Assembly (NCBI GenBank): GCA_032433765.1
Contig: JAVIAB010000059.1
Span: 63,084,178-63,148,177, forward strand
Direction of reading: 5' to 3'
From: Megaustenia siamemsis
Taxonomy: Eukaryota > Mollusca > Gastropoda > Stylommatophora > Ariophantidae
DNA length: 64,000 nucleotides
The notes under the pieces were generated by a model, which saw only the letters and a list, made by a program, of their open reading frames with translations, had not been told where the DNA came from and made no database searches. This document shows positions 36,263 to 47,559 of the stretch, piece by piece. Numbering within the stretch: position 1 is the stretch's first letter; each line of letters starts with the position of its first letter. The position numbers and the translations under genes were made by a program.

Positions 36263-37086
36263 ATTTCTTTGGTAAGGCTATAAATATTGATTTTAATAGG
36301 CCATCTGGTATATTTCACCTGTTATAGATTTGCATTCACATGGAGCATAAAAAAATAAATATTCAGTTAATAAATAATATTCTATACAATAAATAAATAT
36401 TCAGTAAATATTCAAATATTCAGTTTAACTGTTTAAAACTTGTTTTCTTTGCAATTTTAATTATTCTCTTTATGTCATGTCATTAAACAATTAAAAATTC
36501 TTCCTTTGACAAGCTTACGAGAACTGAGACTGAGTGATTGCAAAAGTGTAGCTGATCTAGGCATGCAAGAGTGGCCAAATTATGTAAGACTCTACGTTAC
36601 CTCATTGTGGCAAAATGTAAAAATGTAATGGAGGATTTTACATTCTAATGTCTCTTTATTTTTAAAAGTTTTGGGAAAAGTATGTTAGTACTCATATATT
36701 TCCATGACTGTCTTACTTCTAATGCCCTGCAGTGCTATCAGATGGCACACAGGGTTTTCGGTGTATTTTGTCCTATGTCCTTATTCTATCCGAGCTTCTC
36801 AACCTTCGCTAAAATTCTACCTTACGCAACTTTAAAGAAAAAGTATAAACCCAAGGTAGGATAGCAATTATTGAAAAGACACTGCCTTGAAAAAACCACT
36901 AGTTCTGAAATTGATGTGAGTAAGTACCATCTTGTACCAGCTCACCAACCACCTGCATTTACAAGTTTAACTGCCAAATATTTGTAATAGAAAATATTGG
37001 TCTACGTGTAATGTGTATCATGCTATATTTATCACCGCAAACATTTGTACTCAGATTTTTTAATTTAAAATGATTTATTACATTAA

Positions 37087-37348
37087 CTCTTTCCGTACAT
37101 TTCGCAGCATAGTGCGCCATGCTCAATTTGATTAGTGTGAACGCCATCAAATCATATTCTCTTTATATGTCTTATATCATCTGGATATTGGTGAAATCTT
37201 ATATCTTGTTCAATTATCTAAACATTCATATATAATATGTTATATGTTAGATAAATATAAATATATAGATTGATTCTTAAAACCATGAACAATTTTGTCT
37301 CTGAAGTCTCTTCTGTTGCGTCGATAAAAAGCTTCCGTATGGGAAGAG
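37087..37348. mobile_element. piggyBac-type MITE, array copy 3, internally shortened
   Basis: TTAA at 37083-37086 and 37349-37352. About 40 bases near the left end are missing, between two gtac-tttcgc repeats, removing the gcactgtgcggc segment. Confidence 0.65.
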
Positions 37349-37465
37349 TTAACCATAAAAGTTCAGTATAGACATATTTTTTTTCAGCGTTCGCAGCTTT
37401 CATCTAAGGAGAAGTCCCCCTATAGCCTAGGAACTGAATTTTGCATGTTGATTCATTGTATCCAG

Positions 37466-37587
37466 GCAGCCATGTGCACAGGGGCCCCTCGCCACCCAGC
37501 AGATAACTCCGTCTTCAGAGGTACTCATATTTTTTCTGTTGTTGTGTTATTGACGTGTCAAGCCGGGCCTCACTGTTGAGACCATGG
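37466..37587 (-). mobile_element. SINE I in array copy 3, truncated by deletion
   Basis: Matches the other copies up to gagaccatgg, then jumps to the sequence after gactgtgg of the full unit, removing the B-box half. Confidence 0.75.
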
Positions 37588-37747
37588 AATCTTTTTTTTG
37601 GAAGAGTAAAAAAAAAAAGTCTTTCTTTACATTGGAAACAATACATTTTATAAAAAGTTTGCAAAGAAGATACAGAATTTCACAGCTTATTAGTTTAAAA
37701 TTGTTTCTTTAGAGAGCTAAGTATAATGACATTTTCATTTATGTCAT

Positions 37748-37893
37748 TCATTAAATGCTGTCTCTACATCCAAAGTTAGCTACCACGGAGCACCTTTTTG
37801 CCCTGTCTCTTGCTTTGATGTTGTAGGGATCGAACCCTACCTCTTGTCCTTTGTAGTCCAGTTCACTAACCACTGAGCTATTGCGGCTCCCCA
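37748..37893 (-). mobile_element. SINE with tRNA head and LINE-B 3' end, array copy 3
   Basis: As at 34173-34318, with more substitutions. Confidence 0.8.
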
Positions 37894-38044
37894 TTTCTTT
37901 GGTGAGGCTATGAATATTGATTTTAATAGGCCATCTGGTATATTTCACCTGTTATAGATTTGCATTCACATGGATCATAAAATAAATAAATATTCAGTAA
38001 ATATTCAAATATTCAGTTTAACTGTTTAAAACTTGTTTTCTTTG

Positions 38045-38140
38045 TACTTTGTGGCTACCATGGAGCATCTTTCTGCTCTGTCTCTTGCTTTGATGATAAA
38101 GATTATCATAGGCTGATGTGAACATCTTTTTATGTTACTT
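38045..38140 (-). mobile_element. LINE-B fragment ending the array
   Basis: The text gtggctaccatggagcatct, ctctgtctcttgctttgatg and atcataggctgatg is LINE-B near-3' sequence in reverse orientation. Confidence 0.75.
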
Positions 38141-38560
38141 TTATGTGAGAATTTAAATAGTATCTCGCCAAAGTCGCCAACAGTAAAAACTAACATTAAT
38201 TTATCGTGTGGAAGCTTCAGTGAAAAACTTGCTTCAAATCATGAATCATGAGATCTTGAGAAAGATACACTCAAAAAACAAGTACCACGCCGAAGCAACA
38301 ACCTCTTCAGTATAAATAAGGTACTGTAAACATTACTTTAATACTGCAATTGATATCTATATGTTGTTAAAATTTTTTTATTTTAAATATTTTTTTTAAA
38401 TTAAGAAACACAACTAGCTATTGTAATGCCATTAAGTGTGTGTATCGCATAAATACCGTGAATATTAACAAAAATAAAATCAAACAGCAAATGAACACTT
38501 ATTATGAAATTTAAAGTTATCTTTTTTTTGCATGTACAAAATTTCTTGCGCACACACAGT
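38141..38560. other. AT-rich stretch, nothing recognised
   Basis: No repeat copy or frame found. Confidence 0.55.
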
Positions 38561-38618
38561 CACACACCCACCCACACATATTATAAATATATATATATAA
38601 ATAAATATATATATGTAT

Positions 38619-38690
<72 letters not shown>
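38560..38690. repeat. CA and TA microsatellites
   Basis: cacaca, then a (TA)/(TAAA) run, (CA)n at 38620-38642 and (TA)n to 38688. Confidence 0.95.
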
Positions 38691-38691
<1 letters not shown>

Positions 38692-38799
38692 GTTCGTCCC
38701 CGATTTTGTGGGACAGTCTCAGAAATAACCAAAAAAAATCCTCTGAAATGTTAAAAGTATGACAAATGTCCCCGGAAACAATGGGAAAAAGATGGTCAC

Positions 38800-39215
38800 C
38801 CTATGTTAGTCATATCTCATATCTCGGTGTGTCCGTGTTAATCATGTCTCATATCTTTATGTGTGTCTGTGTTTGTCATATCTCATATCTTAGTGTGTCA
38901 GTGTTAGTCATATGTCATATCTTTGTGTGTGCATGTCTGGGTTAGTGATATCTCATATCTTTGTGTGCATGTTTATGTTAGTCATTTCTCATATCTTTGT
39001 GTGTGCATGTCTGTGTATGTCACATCTCATATCCTTGTGTGTGCATGGCTATGTTAGTCCCATGTCATATCTTTGTGTGTGCATGTCTGTGTTAGTCACA
39101 TCTCACATCTTTGTGCGTGCATGTCTGTGTTAGTCACATCTCATATCTTTGTGTGTGCATGTCTGTGTTAGTCACATCTCATATCTTTGTGTGTGCATGT
39201 CTGTGTTAGTCACCT
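38800..39215. repeat. ~39-bp minisatellite
   Basis: About ten variable units of the form gttagtcatatctcatatct plus ttgtgtgtgcatgtctgt. Confidence 0.9.
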
Positions 39216-39540
39216 CTAGTGACTCGGGCAGATGGTGCTCGTAAACCTGGGAGGGCCGACCATCTAAGGGCAGAATCCCCCTACAGAAAAGACAATCTGC
39301 TGCCTTGCAGGAAGATTGGGGACAATCAAAGGCTAGGGAAAGCAAGCCCGAATAAAATGCTGGCTGAAATCTGATGCACTGGGCCACTGGTGCAGAACAC
39401 AGTGCAACGTATTAACGGGTGTTCAGTCAGAGTGGATCTGACACTCTAATTGTGATGTTCTGTCTGTGGGGGCGATCAACACACTTAACCTGACAGCTGA
39501 CTTCATGTGAGAGTCTGGAATCCTACTCTGACTGAGTCCT
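39216..39540. repeat. Interspersed repeat related to 43860-44240
   Basis: Shares with 44095-44170 a block of the form aaatg-tgctgaaatctgatg followed by tgggcc-----ggcgca and a following aacg. Class not recognised. Confidence 0.4.
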
Positions 39541-39554
39541 GAACGCAGAGAGAG

Positions 39555-39990
39555 AGAGATATGGACCAGGATTATAATCCTTTCAGCATGTATCAGTAAA
39601 CAGTTGTAATATGGACCAGGATTATAATCCTTTCAGCATGTATCAGTAAACAGTTGTAATATGGACCAGATTATAATCCTTTCAGCATGTTGTAATATGG
39701 ACCAGGATTATAATCCTTTCAACATGTATCAGTAAACAGTTGTAATCTGGACCAGGATTATAATCCTTTCAACATGTATCAGTAAACAGTTGTAATCTGG
39801 ACCAGGATTATAATCCTTTCAACATGTATCAGTAAACAGTTGTAATCTGGACCAGGATTATAATCCTTTCAACATGTATCAGTAAACAGTTGTAATCTGG
39901 ACCAGGATTATAATCCTTTCAACATGTATCAGTAAACAGTTGTAATCTGGACCAGGATTATAATCATTTCAACATGTATCAGTAAACAGT
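39555..39990. repeat. 50-bp minisatellite, nine copies
   Basis: Unit begins atggaccaggattataatcc and continues tttcagcatgtatcagtaaa cagttgtaat-like. Copies at 39561 and 39611 show an exact 50-bp period; one copy is shortened to about 36 bp. Confidence 0.95.
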
Positions 39991-40236
39991 TGAAGTATGG
40001 GCAGAGTTTATGGACCTTGAAAATTATCTTGTGCTGAATTAGCATATTTTTGTAACATCGGCAGTCCTTTTGGTTCCAGGTCTTCATGCAGTCCTGGAGC
40101 GAGATTGAAGCTCTTAAAGCCCTGAAGCTCTTGTAACTAAGAAAGGGAATTATTAATATTTTAATACAATAATGGAGGGTATAGTTCTGGAAAAGTGGAG
40201 AAGGGACCACCTAGAAAACGGTGAGAATAAGACACC

Positions 40237-40870
40237 ATGGAGTTCTTAAAGACAACACTGACTAAGACAAGCAGCACAACCAGACAAACTGTACAGACTA
40301 CACTGACTGAGACAAGCAGCACAACCAGCCAAGCTGTACAGACTACACTGACTGATACAAGCAGCACAATCACACAAGCTGTGCAGATTACACTTAGACA
40401 AGCAGCGCAACCAGACAAGCTGTACAGACTACACTGACTGAGGCAAGCAGCACAACCAGACAAGCTGTACAGACTACACTGACTGAGACAAGCAGCACAA
40501 TCACACAAGCTGTACAGACTACACTGAGACAAGCAGCACAACCAGACAAGCTGTACAGACTACACTGACTGAGGCAAGCAGCACAACCAGACACGCTGTA
40601 CAGACTACACTGACTGAGACAAGCAGCACAATCACACAAGCTATACAGACTACACTGAGACAAGCAGCACAACCAGACAAGCTGTACAGACTACACTGAG
40701 ACAAGCAGCACAACCAGATAAGCTGTACAGACTACACTGAGACAAGCAGAACAACCAGACCAGCTATACAGACTACACTGAGACAAGCAACACAACCAGA
40801 CAACCTGTACAGACTACGCTGAGACAAGCAGAACAACCAGACCAGCTATACAAACTCAACTGACAGAGAC
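40237..40870. repeat. 45/41-bp minisatellite downstream of the GPCR gene
   Basis: Units of the form acaagcagcacaaccagaca, then agctgtacagactacactga, with or without an extra ctga. The 45-bp form is 15 codons, so frames stay open on both strands. I treat this as a periodicity artefact, not a gene. Confidence 0.9.
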
Positions 40871-40936
40871 AAACGACACAAAGAACAGTGTCAGCCACTA
40901 CAGATCTCGTTATAATGATGCTTCATTAATTGTCGA

Positions 40937-41643
40937 CTAAGAACGCAAATCAGGTATCTTAACTTTGAAGAAAAGTGCATTGAAGCTTTCTCGGAATTTG
41001 CTGCTCATTTCGTAGTAAACAACAATAGTCACGCTACTGTTAATTACTTCGATTGAATTGATGATCGCCCAAAACACGTAATACGAGTTCTCAAACCGGC
41101 CTGTGACGTTGTACTCTGATGAAAAATGCACCATCAAAATTAAATTGATAACGCTGGGTAAATAACAGATAATGAATATACTGGAGATGAAAGTAATCAT
41201 TTTTATGACTCTTTTGTCCCGTATAGATATTGGATCTAAGGCGTCGGACAAAGCAATCGCTTTGTTACGCCATTGAGATTTGGTGGTGAGTTTTAGAATC
41301 AAAATAATCGTGCAGATAATAACAACGATAAATGAGCTTATCTGCGCAAATACATTAAAGGAGAAAGAGAAATTTCCGAAAATCTCAGAGTCGTGGGTAT
41401 GCGAGAGTCCAATTAAAGTTTTATTTCTGTTATTATTAAATGATGGGGCAAAGTGGATGGTGGAGAAGAGTGGCGAAGATGTGGCGAATATAATCGCAAA
41501 CATAATCACGATGGAGATGAACGTTCGCCTTGGTGTGACGATGTCTTTCACCTTCATGGGGAGGGCTATACAGACACATCTCTCGAAGGTGATGAAGGCG
41601 GTGATCCAGCTCGTGATTCGTGCAAAGCATGAATGGGGTAATC
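40937..41643 (-). CDS. Rhodopsin-class GPCR, 3' terminal exon (TM3 to C-terminus)
   Basis: Last exon of a seven-transmembrane receptor at the plasma membrane. It begins at 41643, behind a good acceptor (ttttctctctttcag on the minus strand), with the frame split after one base. TM3 ends in the E/DRY-like FERC motif (ITSWITAFITFERCVCIALP), followed by MKVKDIVTPRRT of loop 2. Then come TM4 (TFISIVIMFAIIFATSSP), N-glycosylation sites in loop 2, TM5 (ISSFIVVIICTIILILKL), TM6 (MITFISSIFIICYLPSVINL) and TM7 with an NPxxY-like NSSVTIVVYY. It ends at the stop near 40937. The FERC...IALP..VK..ITP..T pattern is typical of gastropod chemosensory/FMRFamide-like receptors, so ligand recognition of odorants or peptides is inferred. 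Exon 1 is at 50106-50330. Confidence 0.85.
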
Positions 41644-41869
41644 CTGAAAGAGAGAAAACACAACAACAATAAATAAGCTCAAAAAATCATAGTTTAGGAA
41701 CATAAATTATTTCAGTTCGGAAAGGTAGCGTTTTCTTGAGTGATATTGTAGTTTACACGGTGGTTCTCTAATCTGTAATTAGAAGATTCATAATTGTCAA
41801 GAAAAGATTTGAGCTGGAGGGTAAAGTCATATGTTTCCTAACCAAAATGCAAACATTAACCCAAACTTT

Positions 41870-43235
41870 AATTCTAACCCAAACCTTAACGCAAAAACAA
41901 ACCTAACTATAACCTAAACTCTAACTCTAACCCAAACTTCAACTTTAACCCAATTCTTAATGCTAACACAAATTTTAACTCTAACACAAACTTTAACTCT
42001 AACCCACACCTTAACGCTAACCCAAACTTTAACTCTACCCTAAACTTTAACTCTAACCCAAACTTTAACTCTAACCCAAACTTTAACTCTAACCCTAAAT
42101 TTAACTCTAACCCAAACCTTAACGCTAACACAAACTTTAACTCTAACCCGAACTTTAACTCTAACCAAACTTTAACGCTAACACAAACTTTAACTCTAAC
42201 CCAAACTTTAAGTCTAACCCAAACTTTAACTCTAACCCAAACCTTAACTCTAACACAAACTTTAACTCTAACCCAAACTTTAACGCTAACACAAACTTTA
42301 ACTCTAACCCAAACCTTAACACTAACACAAACTTTAACTCTAACCCAAACCTTAACGCTAACACAAACCTTAACCATAACTCAAGCATTAACCCTAACTC
42401 AAAAATTAATCCTAACTCAAATATAAACACGTACTCAAACATTAACCCAAATATTAACCTTATTCCAAATCCAAACCTTAACCTAACGCAAATCCAAACC
42501 TTAACCTAACGCAAATCCAAACCTTAACCTAACCCAAATCCAAACCGTAACCTAACCCAAATCCAAACCGTAACCTAACCCAAATCCAAACCTTAACCTA
42601 ACCCAAATCCAAACCGTAACCTAACCCAAATCCAAACCGTAACCTAACCCAAATCCAAACCTTAACCTAACCCAAATCCAAACCTTAACCTAACCCAAAT
42701 CCAAACCTTAACCATAACTCAAGCATTAACCCTAACTCAAAAATTAATCCTAACTCAAATATAAACACGTACTCAAACATTAACCCAAATATTAACCTTA
42801 TTCCAAATCCAAACCTTAACCTAACGCAAATCCAAACCTTAACCTAACGCAAATCCAAACCTTAACCTAACCCAAATCCAAACCGTAACCTAACCCAAAT
42901 CCAAACCGTAACCTAACCCAAATCCAAACCTTAACCTAACCCAAATCCAAACCTTAACCTAACCCAAATCCAAACCGTAACCTAACCCAAATCCAAACCT
43001 TAACCTAACCCAAATCCAAACCTTAACCTAACCCAAATCCAAACCTTAACCTAACCCAAATCCAAACTTTAACCTAACCCAAATCCAAACCTTAACCTAA
43101 CCCAAATCCAAACCTTAACCTAACCCAAATCCAAACTTTAACCTAACCCAAATCCAAACCTTAACCTAACCCAAATCCAAACCTTAACCTAACCCAAATC
43201 CAAACCGTAACCTAACCCAAATCTAAACCTTAACC
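41870..43235. repeat. Telomere-like satellite inside the GPCR intron
   Basis: 41870-42370 is built of 17-18-bp units like aactttaactctaaccca, and 42470-43235 of a 23-bp unit (ccttaacctaacccaaatcc plus aaa). A ~110-bp segment is repeated 338 bases apart (42373 and 42711). On the minus strand the units read as variants of TTAGGG-like text (gggttagagttaggg). Long open frames across it are a consequence of the period. Confidence 0.95.
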
Positions 43236-43725
43236 TCTTCTTCTACTTTTTTCATCTATCCTTCCTCTGCTGCCGTTGGCGTCGAGGGGAGAAACAATCT
43301 GCGATTCTTTGCTCTACTGTTGGCCTCTTCTGATGTTATCCCTCCTAGTGACTCTAGTATTCCCTTTATCCATCTCTTTCTCTGTCTTCCTCTTAATCTG
43401 GCGTTTTCGTAGCGTTTATTTAAGGCTCTTTGAGTCATTGTTAGTTTTTTTGTCTTATGTGGCCGAACCAATTTATCTTTTGTTTCTTTATGTATTCGAT
43501 GGCTGGTTCAATTTCGAGTTTCTTCCTCAGGTCAGTGTTTCTTACTCTGTCCCTTAAGCTGTTTCCTGTCATTCTTCTGACACATTTCATTTCGGTGGTC
43601 GTTATCTTTCTTATTGTTCTAGAGTCCAGCGTCCAATTCTGGCACTGATCGCGATTGTTTCTCCATTATATTTGGCTCTGAGCACTGTTGTGTGTGTGTT
43701 ACATTGTCCTCTGCCGCTGTGCTAG
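43236..43725 (-). pseudogene. LINE-D 3' part
   Basis: The minus strand shows, across frames, STEMKCVRRM-like text near 43590, LRKKLEIEPAIEYIKKQKIN near 43500-43550, ALNKRYENARLRGRQRKRW at 43370-43430 and SRAKNRRLFLP near 43290. A relative with the same order is at 54270-54770. C-terminal LINE ORF2 region without catalytic motifs. Confidence 0.75.
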
Positions 43726-43859
43726 TACCTTAACCTCAAAAATAGATAAATTACCATAGTGGTAAACATGCAGATAATTGTCAGTATTTGAAAACCATTA
43801 CAGTTTTGTTGTGACGCCAACTAAGGGGAGAGCACTTTAATTTGTGTACCTAGACTACG

Positions 43860-44240
43860 AAATTACCAATGAGCCATGTCTTCTTCCTACTCCTTTAAAC
43901 TCCGGTCGAAGGCGGAGGCGTGTTTCACAGCACCAGAGCTGGAAGTTGTCAGCGACCGACAGCTGACGGCTAGCGTCAGGATCGGTGAACCAGAACCATC
44001 CAAACCCTGTTCCACCTCTCTGTGGTGCCTTTAGTAACAGACTAACCTGTCCAGTCTGGCCAAGCGAGTAAGTATCGAAGAGGGAAGACAACCCGGTACT
44101 CAAAAAATGTCATGCTGAAGTCGGATGTGTTGGGCCGAACGGCGCAAATATCACAGTTACACTGCAAACCACAATACAACGCAGACACGCCCACTTAACG
44201 TCCTTTTAAGGGCGGATGATGAAGAGGTGTACTCCTTTAG
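43860..44240. repeat. Unclassified interspersed repeat
   Basis: GC-richer block (ctccggtcgaaggcggagg; cgtttcacagcaccagagct-like). The ctccggtcgaag motif recurs at 44264-44275. Partly similar to 39300-39420. Possibly a SINE; no pol III boxes recognised. Confidence 0.35.
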
Positions 44241-44414
44241 TTATGGAACGCAAGCAAGCAAACTCCGGTCGAAGCATGAAGCACAATAGATCTGCACCCA
44301 ATCTGGTTTGAAGCATGGACAACGCTCACTAGAAGCTGCCATGAGTGAGCTATTTATAGGTTTTTATATTTTCTGTTGCCTACCTATCAAGGTCACATTT
44401 TGTTTTAGGGCACA

Positions 44415-44855
44415 GCAAGCAAAATGTTACATCTTCTCAATATTTCTGTATGGTGCAGAAACATGGACATTAGACAAGAAAACAGAAGAAAACATTGAAG
44501 CCTTTGAAATGTGGATGTATAGAAGAATAGGTATAATTGGATGGAAAGAAAAGAAAACAAACGATTGATGGAGTTTTAAAACAACTAAAAATGAAAAGAG
44601 AACTACCAAACACAATTAGAACAAGACAAATGAAATTTTAGGGGCATGCTTAAAGCACACAACAGCCTAATAAAAGTAATATTGGAAGGGAAAATACAAG
44701 GTAAAAGAGGCAGACCAAGACTAACATGGACGAGTAACATCAAAAGATGGACAAGTCAACCTATGACAATCTTCACCATCAAAACAAGAGACAGAGTGGA
44801 ATGACGCTCCATGGTAGCCAACCTTCGATGCGGAGACGACACTCATTGATGATGA
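44415..44855 (+). pseudogene. LINE-B 3' part
   Basis: Reads QAKCYIFSIFLYGAETWTLD and FEMWMYRRIGIIGWKEKKTN, then a frameshift near 44567, a GRPRLTWTSNIKRW block, and an end at actcattgatgatgag. 5'-truncated. Confidence 0.85.
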
Positions 44856-45164
44856 GGTAGGACAGACTTGGAGAATCACTATGGCTCTGAAAATTGTGGT
44901 ACCAGATATTTTTTTATTGGAATGTAGGACTGCCTGGTGTGAAACCGACGAAATCAACTGTAAAACATGCCGTTGGACGTTTTAAAATATAAGCCATTAA
45001 TATATTCTCGATGTTTCTTAAGGCAGCTACAGTAGCGCATCCGTTGATGAGCTTGACTGTTAATGATAAGTGGTCGAGTTCGATACTGGTCAATGGCTTT
45101 CAGCTTCCGCCAGCATGAACTTGGTACCGGAATTGTTTGTGAAGGGAATACCGCACTGCTGTAA
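44856..45164. other. Unassigned
   Basis: No frame or repeat match recognised. Confidence 0.5.
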
Positions 45165-45890
45165 TGCCATCGTCATCATTATAACAGCTACAGCAGGCGC
45201 CAAAAAACAAAAGGCCAAGCGGCACCGAAAGTGAACGCAGCTGAACTGTCCTTCATCATACGATATCATCAGTCATTGTATCATCATTGAGTGCCGTCTC
45301 CGCATCGAAGGTTGGCTACAACGGATCGTCATTCCACTCTGTCTCTTGCTTTGATGGTGCAGATTGTCATAGGTTGACTTGTCCATCTTTTGATGTTACT
45401 CGTCTATGCTAGTCTTGGTGTGCCTCTGCCTCTTTTACCTTGTATTTTCCCTTCCAATATTACGTTTATTATGCTGTTTTGTCTTTTAACATGCCCCAAA
45501 AATGTCATTTGTCTTGTTTTAATTGTGTTTAGTAGATCTCGTTTTTAAAACAATGGCTAGAATTTCTCTCCATGACTTTCTTTGGAACATCTTTACGTGA
45601 TGAGGCTCCAATCTCTTTCACGGTGTTCTGCCATATTCGTCTTTCGTGTTCTGAATATGCCTCTTGTGTACCACACACTTTGCTATTTTCGCTTTCTAGG
45701 CTGTTGATCATCTCTCATTCTTCCACCCCATCCACCGCCTCAGACTTTTCACATTCAGGTTGAACATACCCGACCGGCGTCATTCATCGTAAGCAATCGG
45801 AATATCGAAACACGATCCGGATGTAAAACACAACTCACGGTGTTCACAGAGCACTAAACACAGTAGCTCCGGCAGCAATCTATATCTAGG
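45165..45890 (-). mobile_element. Repeat R, copy 3 (reverse), split by LINE-B
   Basis: Left part 45165-45270 (ggccaagcggcaccgaaagt; catacgatatcatc) and right part 45777-45890 (cattcatcgtaagcaatcgg; aatatcgaaacacgatc) are contiguous in the copy at 55708-56130. Between them lies a reverse LINE-B. Confidence 0.75.
45275..45775 (-). pseudogene. LINE-B inserted in repeat R copy 3
   Basis: Starts with the reversed tail (tatcatcattgagtgccgtc) and continues through the GKRGRGRP-encoding region near 45420. gtcatt occurs at both edges (near 45264 and 45780), a possible 6-bp target duplication. The inner part (45560-45770) no longer resembles other LINE-B copies here. Confidence 0.7.
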
Positions 45891-46035
45891 AATATGATTC
45901 TAACTAATCTATTCAATGTTATTATTTAATAACTTGTGCTTTCTCGTGACAATATTAGTTTATATCACGCAGCTCATCTTACATACTATGATTTTCCTTT
46001 TATTGTATTTGATAATCGTCATGTTTAACTTTTGG

Positions 46036-46272
46036 GGTGCCGCAATAGCTCACCGGACTACAAAGGAGGATCCAAATCGACGGCTTTCGGATTCACCCAG
46101 CCTAAAATGAGTACCGGATTTTTTTTCTGGGAATGTAAAGCGGCACGGGCGTAATACCGACCACATTACCCCAAAAATCATGTGCTGAAGGTCTGTAAAA
46201 TGTATGGTCACTAACACCATATTCCCTATACGCCATTTGGCGTGACGGGGGCACTTTACTTTTTTTTATGTT
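46036..46272 (+). mobile_element. tRNA-derived SINE, family II
   Basis: tRNA-like head (gccgcaatagctcaccgg as A-box region; a decayed B-box at ggatccaaatcg), then a body with aaagcggcacgggcgtaata and catgtgctgaaggtctgt, ending cactttacttttttt. Same family at 53808-54065 and 58530-58772. Confidence 0.8.
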
Positions 46273-46489
46273 TGACTTTTGTAATATAGAAAAGACCTAT
46301 CTACATTATGTATTACTTGTTGTTTAGCTGCCACATTGCGATTGGGTTGTAAAGTTAGTTACGTGTTAGATGTCTCAATCCTTCCTTCTTCTGCATCTCC
46401 CAGTGTCCTCTCCCGATATAATAATACAAGTAATAATAGTTATACACATAACTAAATACAAAAACAAAAAAAATATTCAACTCCAATTT

Positions 46490-46915
46490 TAAGTCAGTAA
46501 TATTATATGGTTGTAAAACACGGAGAACATTAAAATAGAAATTAAAAATGATACAGACGTTCATTAATGGGGGCTTGCACAGAATAAAAGGATAGAACTG
46601 GCAGGACAAAATCACTAATATAGAATTATGGAAATGTACCATTCAAATACCAGTGGATAAAGAGATACAGAGAAGATGATGGCGCTGGATAGGATACACA
46701 TTACGGAAGCGAACTGAGAATATTACACGACAGTCCCTTTTGTTAGAATCCCCAGGGTAAAAAACAAAGAGGAAGGTCAACATATTCTTGAAGAAATGTG
46801 AAAGCAGAGATGAGGATGATGTGAAAGACATGGAACACGCTTAAAAGAATGGAAAGAAACAGAACGGCTTGGATAGTGTTTGTAGAAGACCTATGGTTCC
46901 ACAGAAAGTTGTAAG
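46490..46915 (+). pseudogene. LINE-E 3' part
   Basis: Frames show WQDKITNIELWKCTIQIPVD, IQRRWRWIGYTLRKRTENIT, RQSLLLESPG and NRTAWIVFVEDLWF-like text, in the order seen at C-termini of a widespread LINE type (WIGHTLR...RQSL.WNPQG). Several stops. Confidence 0.75.
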
Positions 46916-47097
46916 GAAGAATATGAATAGTGAAAATATTAATAGTAATAATAATAACAACATAAAATAGTAATAGTAATCGCAATAATATTAATAGCAA
47001 CAGAAATTGCTGTGGGACTATCTTTGTCTTTTAGAAAATTCTTCATGATATTTGAAGATGGGTCTCTTCCTGGGCTCTATCTTACTGACAAAATATA

Positions 47098-47190
47098 CTG
47101 AGAAAAGATACCAGACAGCTTAATAAGAGAATGGCTTGGTAAAAGGTCAACAACAGAAATGATAAATAGCTGTCGAGATCGATTCCTGGA
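47098..47190 (+). mobile_element. LINE-A fragment lacking its tail
   Basis: gagaaaagataccagacagc to ataaatagctgtcgagatcg matches 48985-49065. It stops abruptly after gatcgatt. Confidence 0.75.
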
Positions 47191-47194
47191 CCGC

Positions 47195-47316
47195 TGCAGA
47201 AATTGCATTTGGGGACTGATTAGTTTCGGCTCTTCAATGCAATTGTCTGCGTTAAAGTCAAACTGATGACCAACGTAACAAATTTCGCCGGTGATGCAGA
47301 GTCGCACACACCTCAA
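47195..47316 (-). other. Short protein-like open segment, unidentified
   Basis: About 40 codons on the minus strand read RCVRLCITGEICYVGHQFDF, then NADNCIEEPKLISPQMQF, without low complexity. It could be a scrap of an unrecognised gene or element. It lies in the GPCR intron on the same strand but does not look like a transmembrane exon. Confidence 0.2.
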
Positions 47317-47559
47317 TGCTCCTCTTTGTCAAGTTCATGTTTGTGAATGCGATCTTCCCTTGTCTAGAGTTGATATGCGGTTTACGTCAATACATTGAGT
47401 GCTGTTCCAAGGCCATCTTTGCAATTGTTTGACGCTAAGCATTTACATGTTACAACTCATTAATATGGACTTCTGTGCCAAGTCAATCGCAGTTTTCACT
47501 TTTCAGATTGTGCATTATCTTTTCGTGCGTTGTTGGCTGCATTTATTAGATTTATGGGT

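Larger units (their letters stand above)
32441..38044. repeat. Tandem array of a 1.94-kb unit
   Basis: Copies start near 32441, 34384, 36326 and 37958. Corresponding positions are spaced 1942-1943 bases apart (for example 32798, 34740, 36682). Copy 3 is about 310 bases shorter and copy 4 is a stub of about 90 bases. Each full unit carries a piggyBac-type MITE, a SINE I (minus), a SINE with a LINE-B tail (minus) and a 60-codon open frame at its left part. Copies differ by scattered substitutions only, so the duplication is fairly recent. Confidence 0.95.

Noticed and set aside
38504..38732. 74-codon frame over CA/TA microsatellites
   Set aside because: Its protein is an alternation of Tyr-Ile and Thr-His from dinucleotide repeats.
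40161..40713. Cys/Leu/Ser-rich open frames on the minus strand over the 45-bp minisatellite
   Set aside because: Overlapping frames on both strands stay open only because the main unit is 15 codons; no start context or family match.
41907..42442. Long open frames (VKVWVRVKVCVSVKV-type protein) across the telomere-like satellite
   Set aside because: The frames arise because unit lengths near 18 bases keep phase and the units lack stops on one strand; composition is purely periodic.
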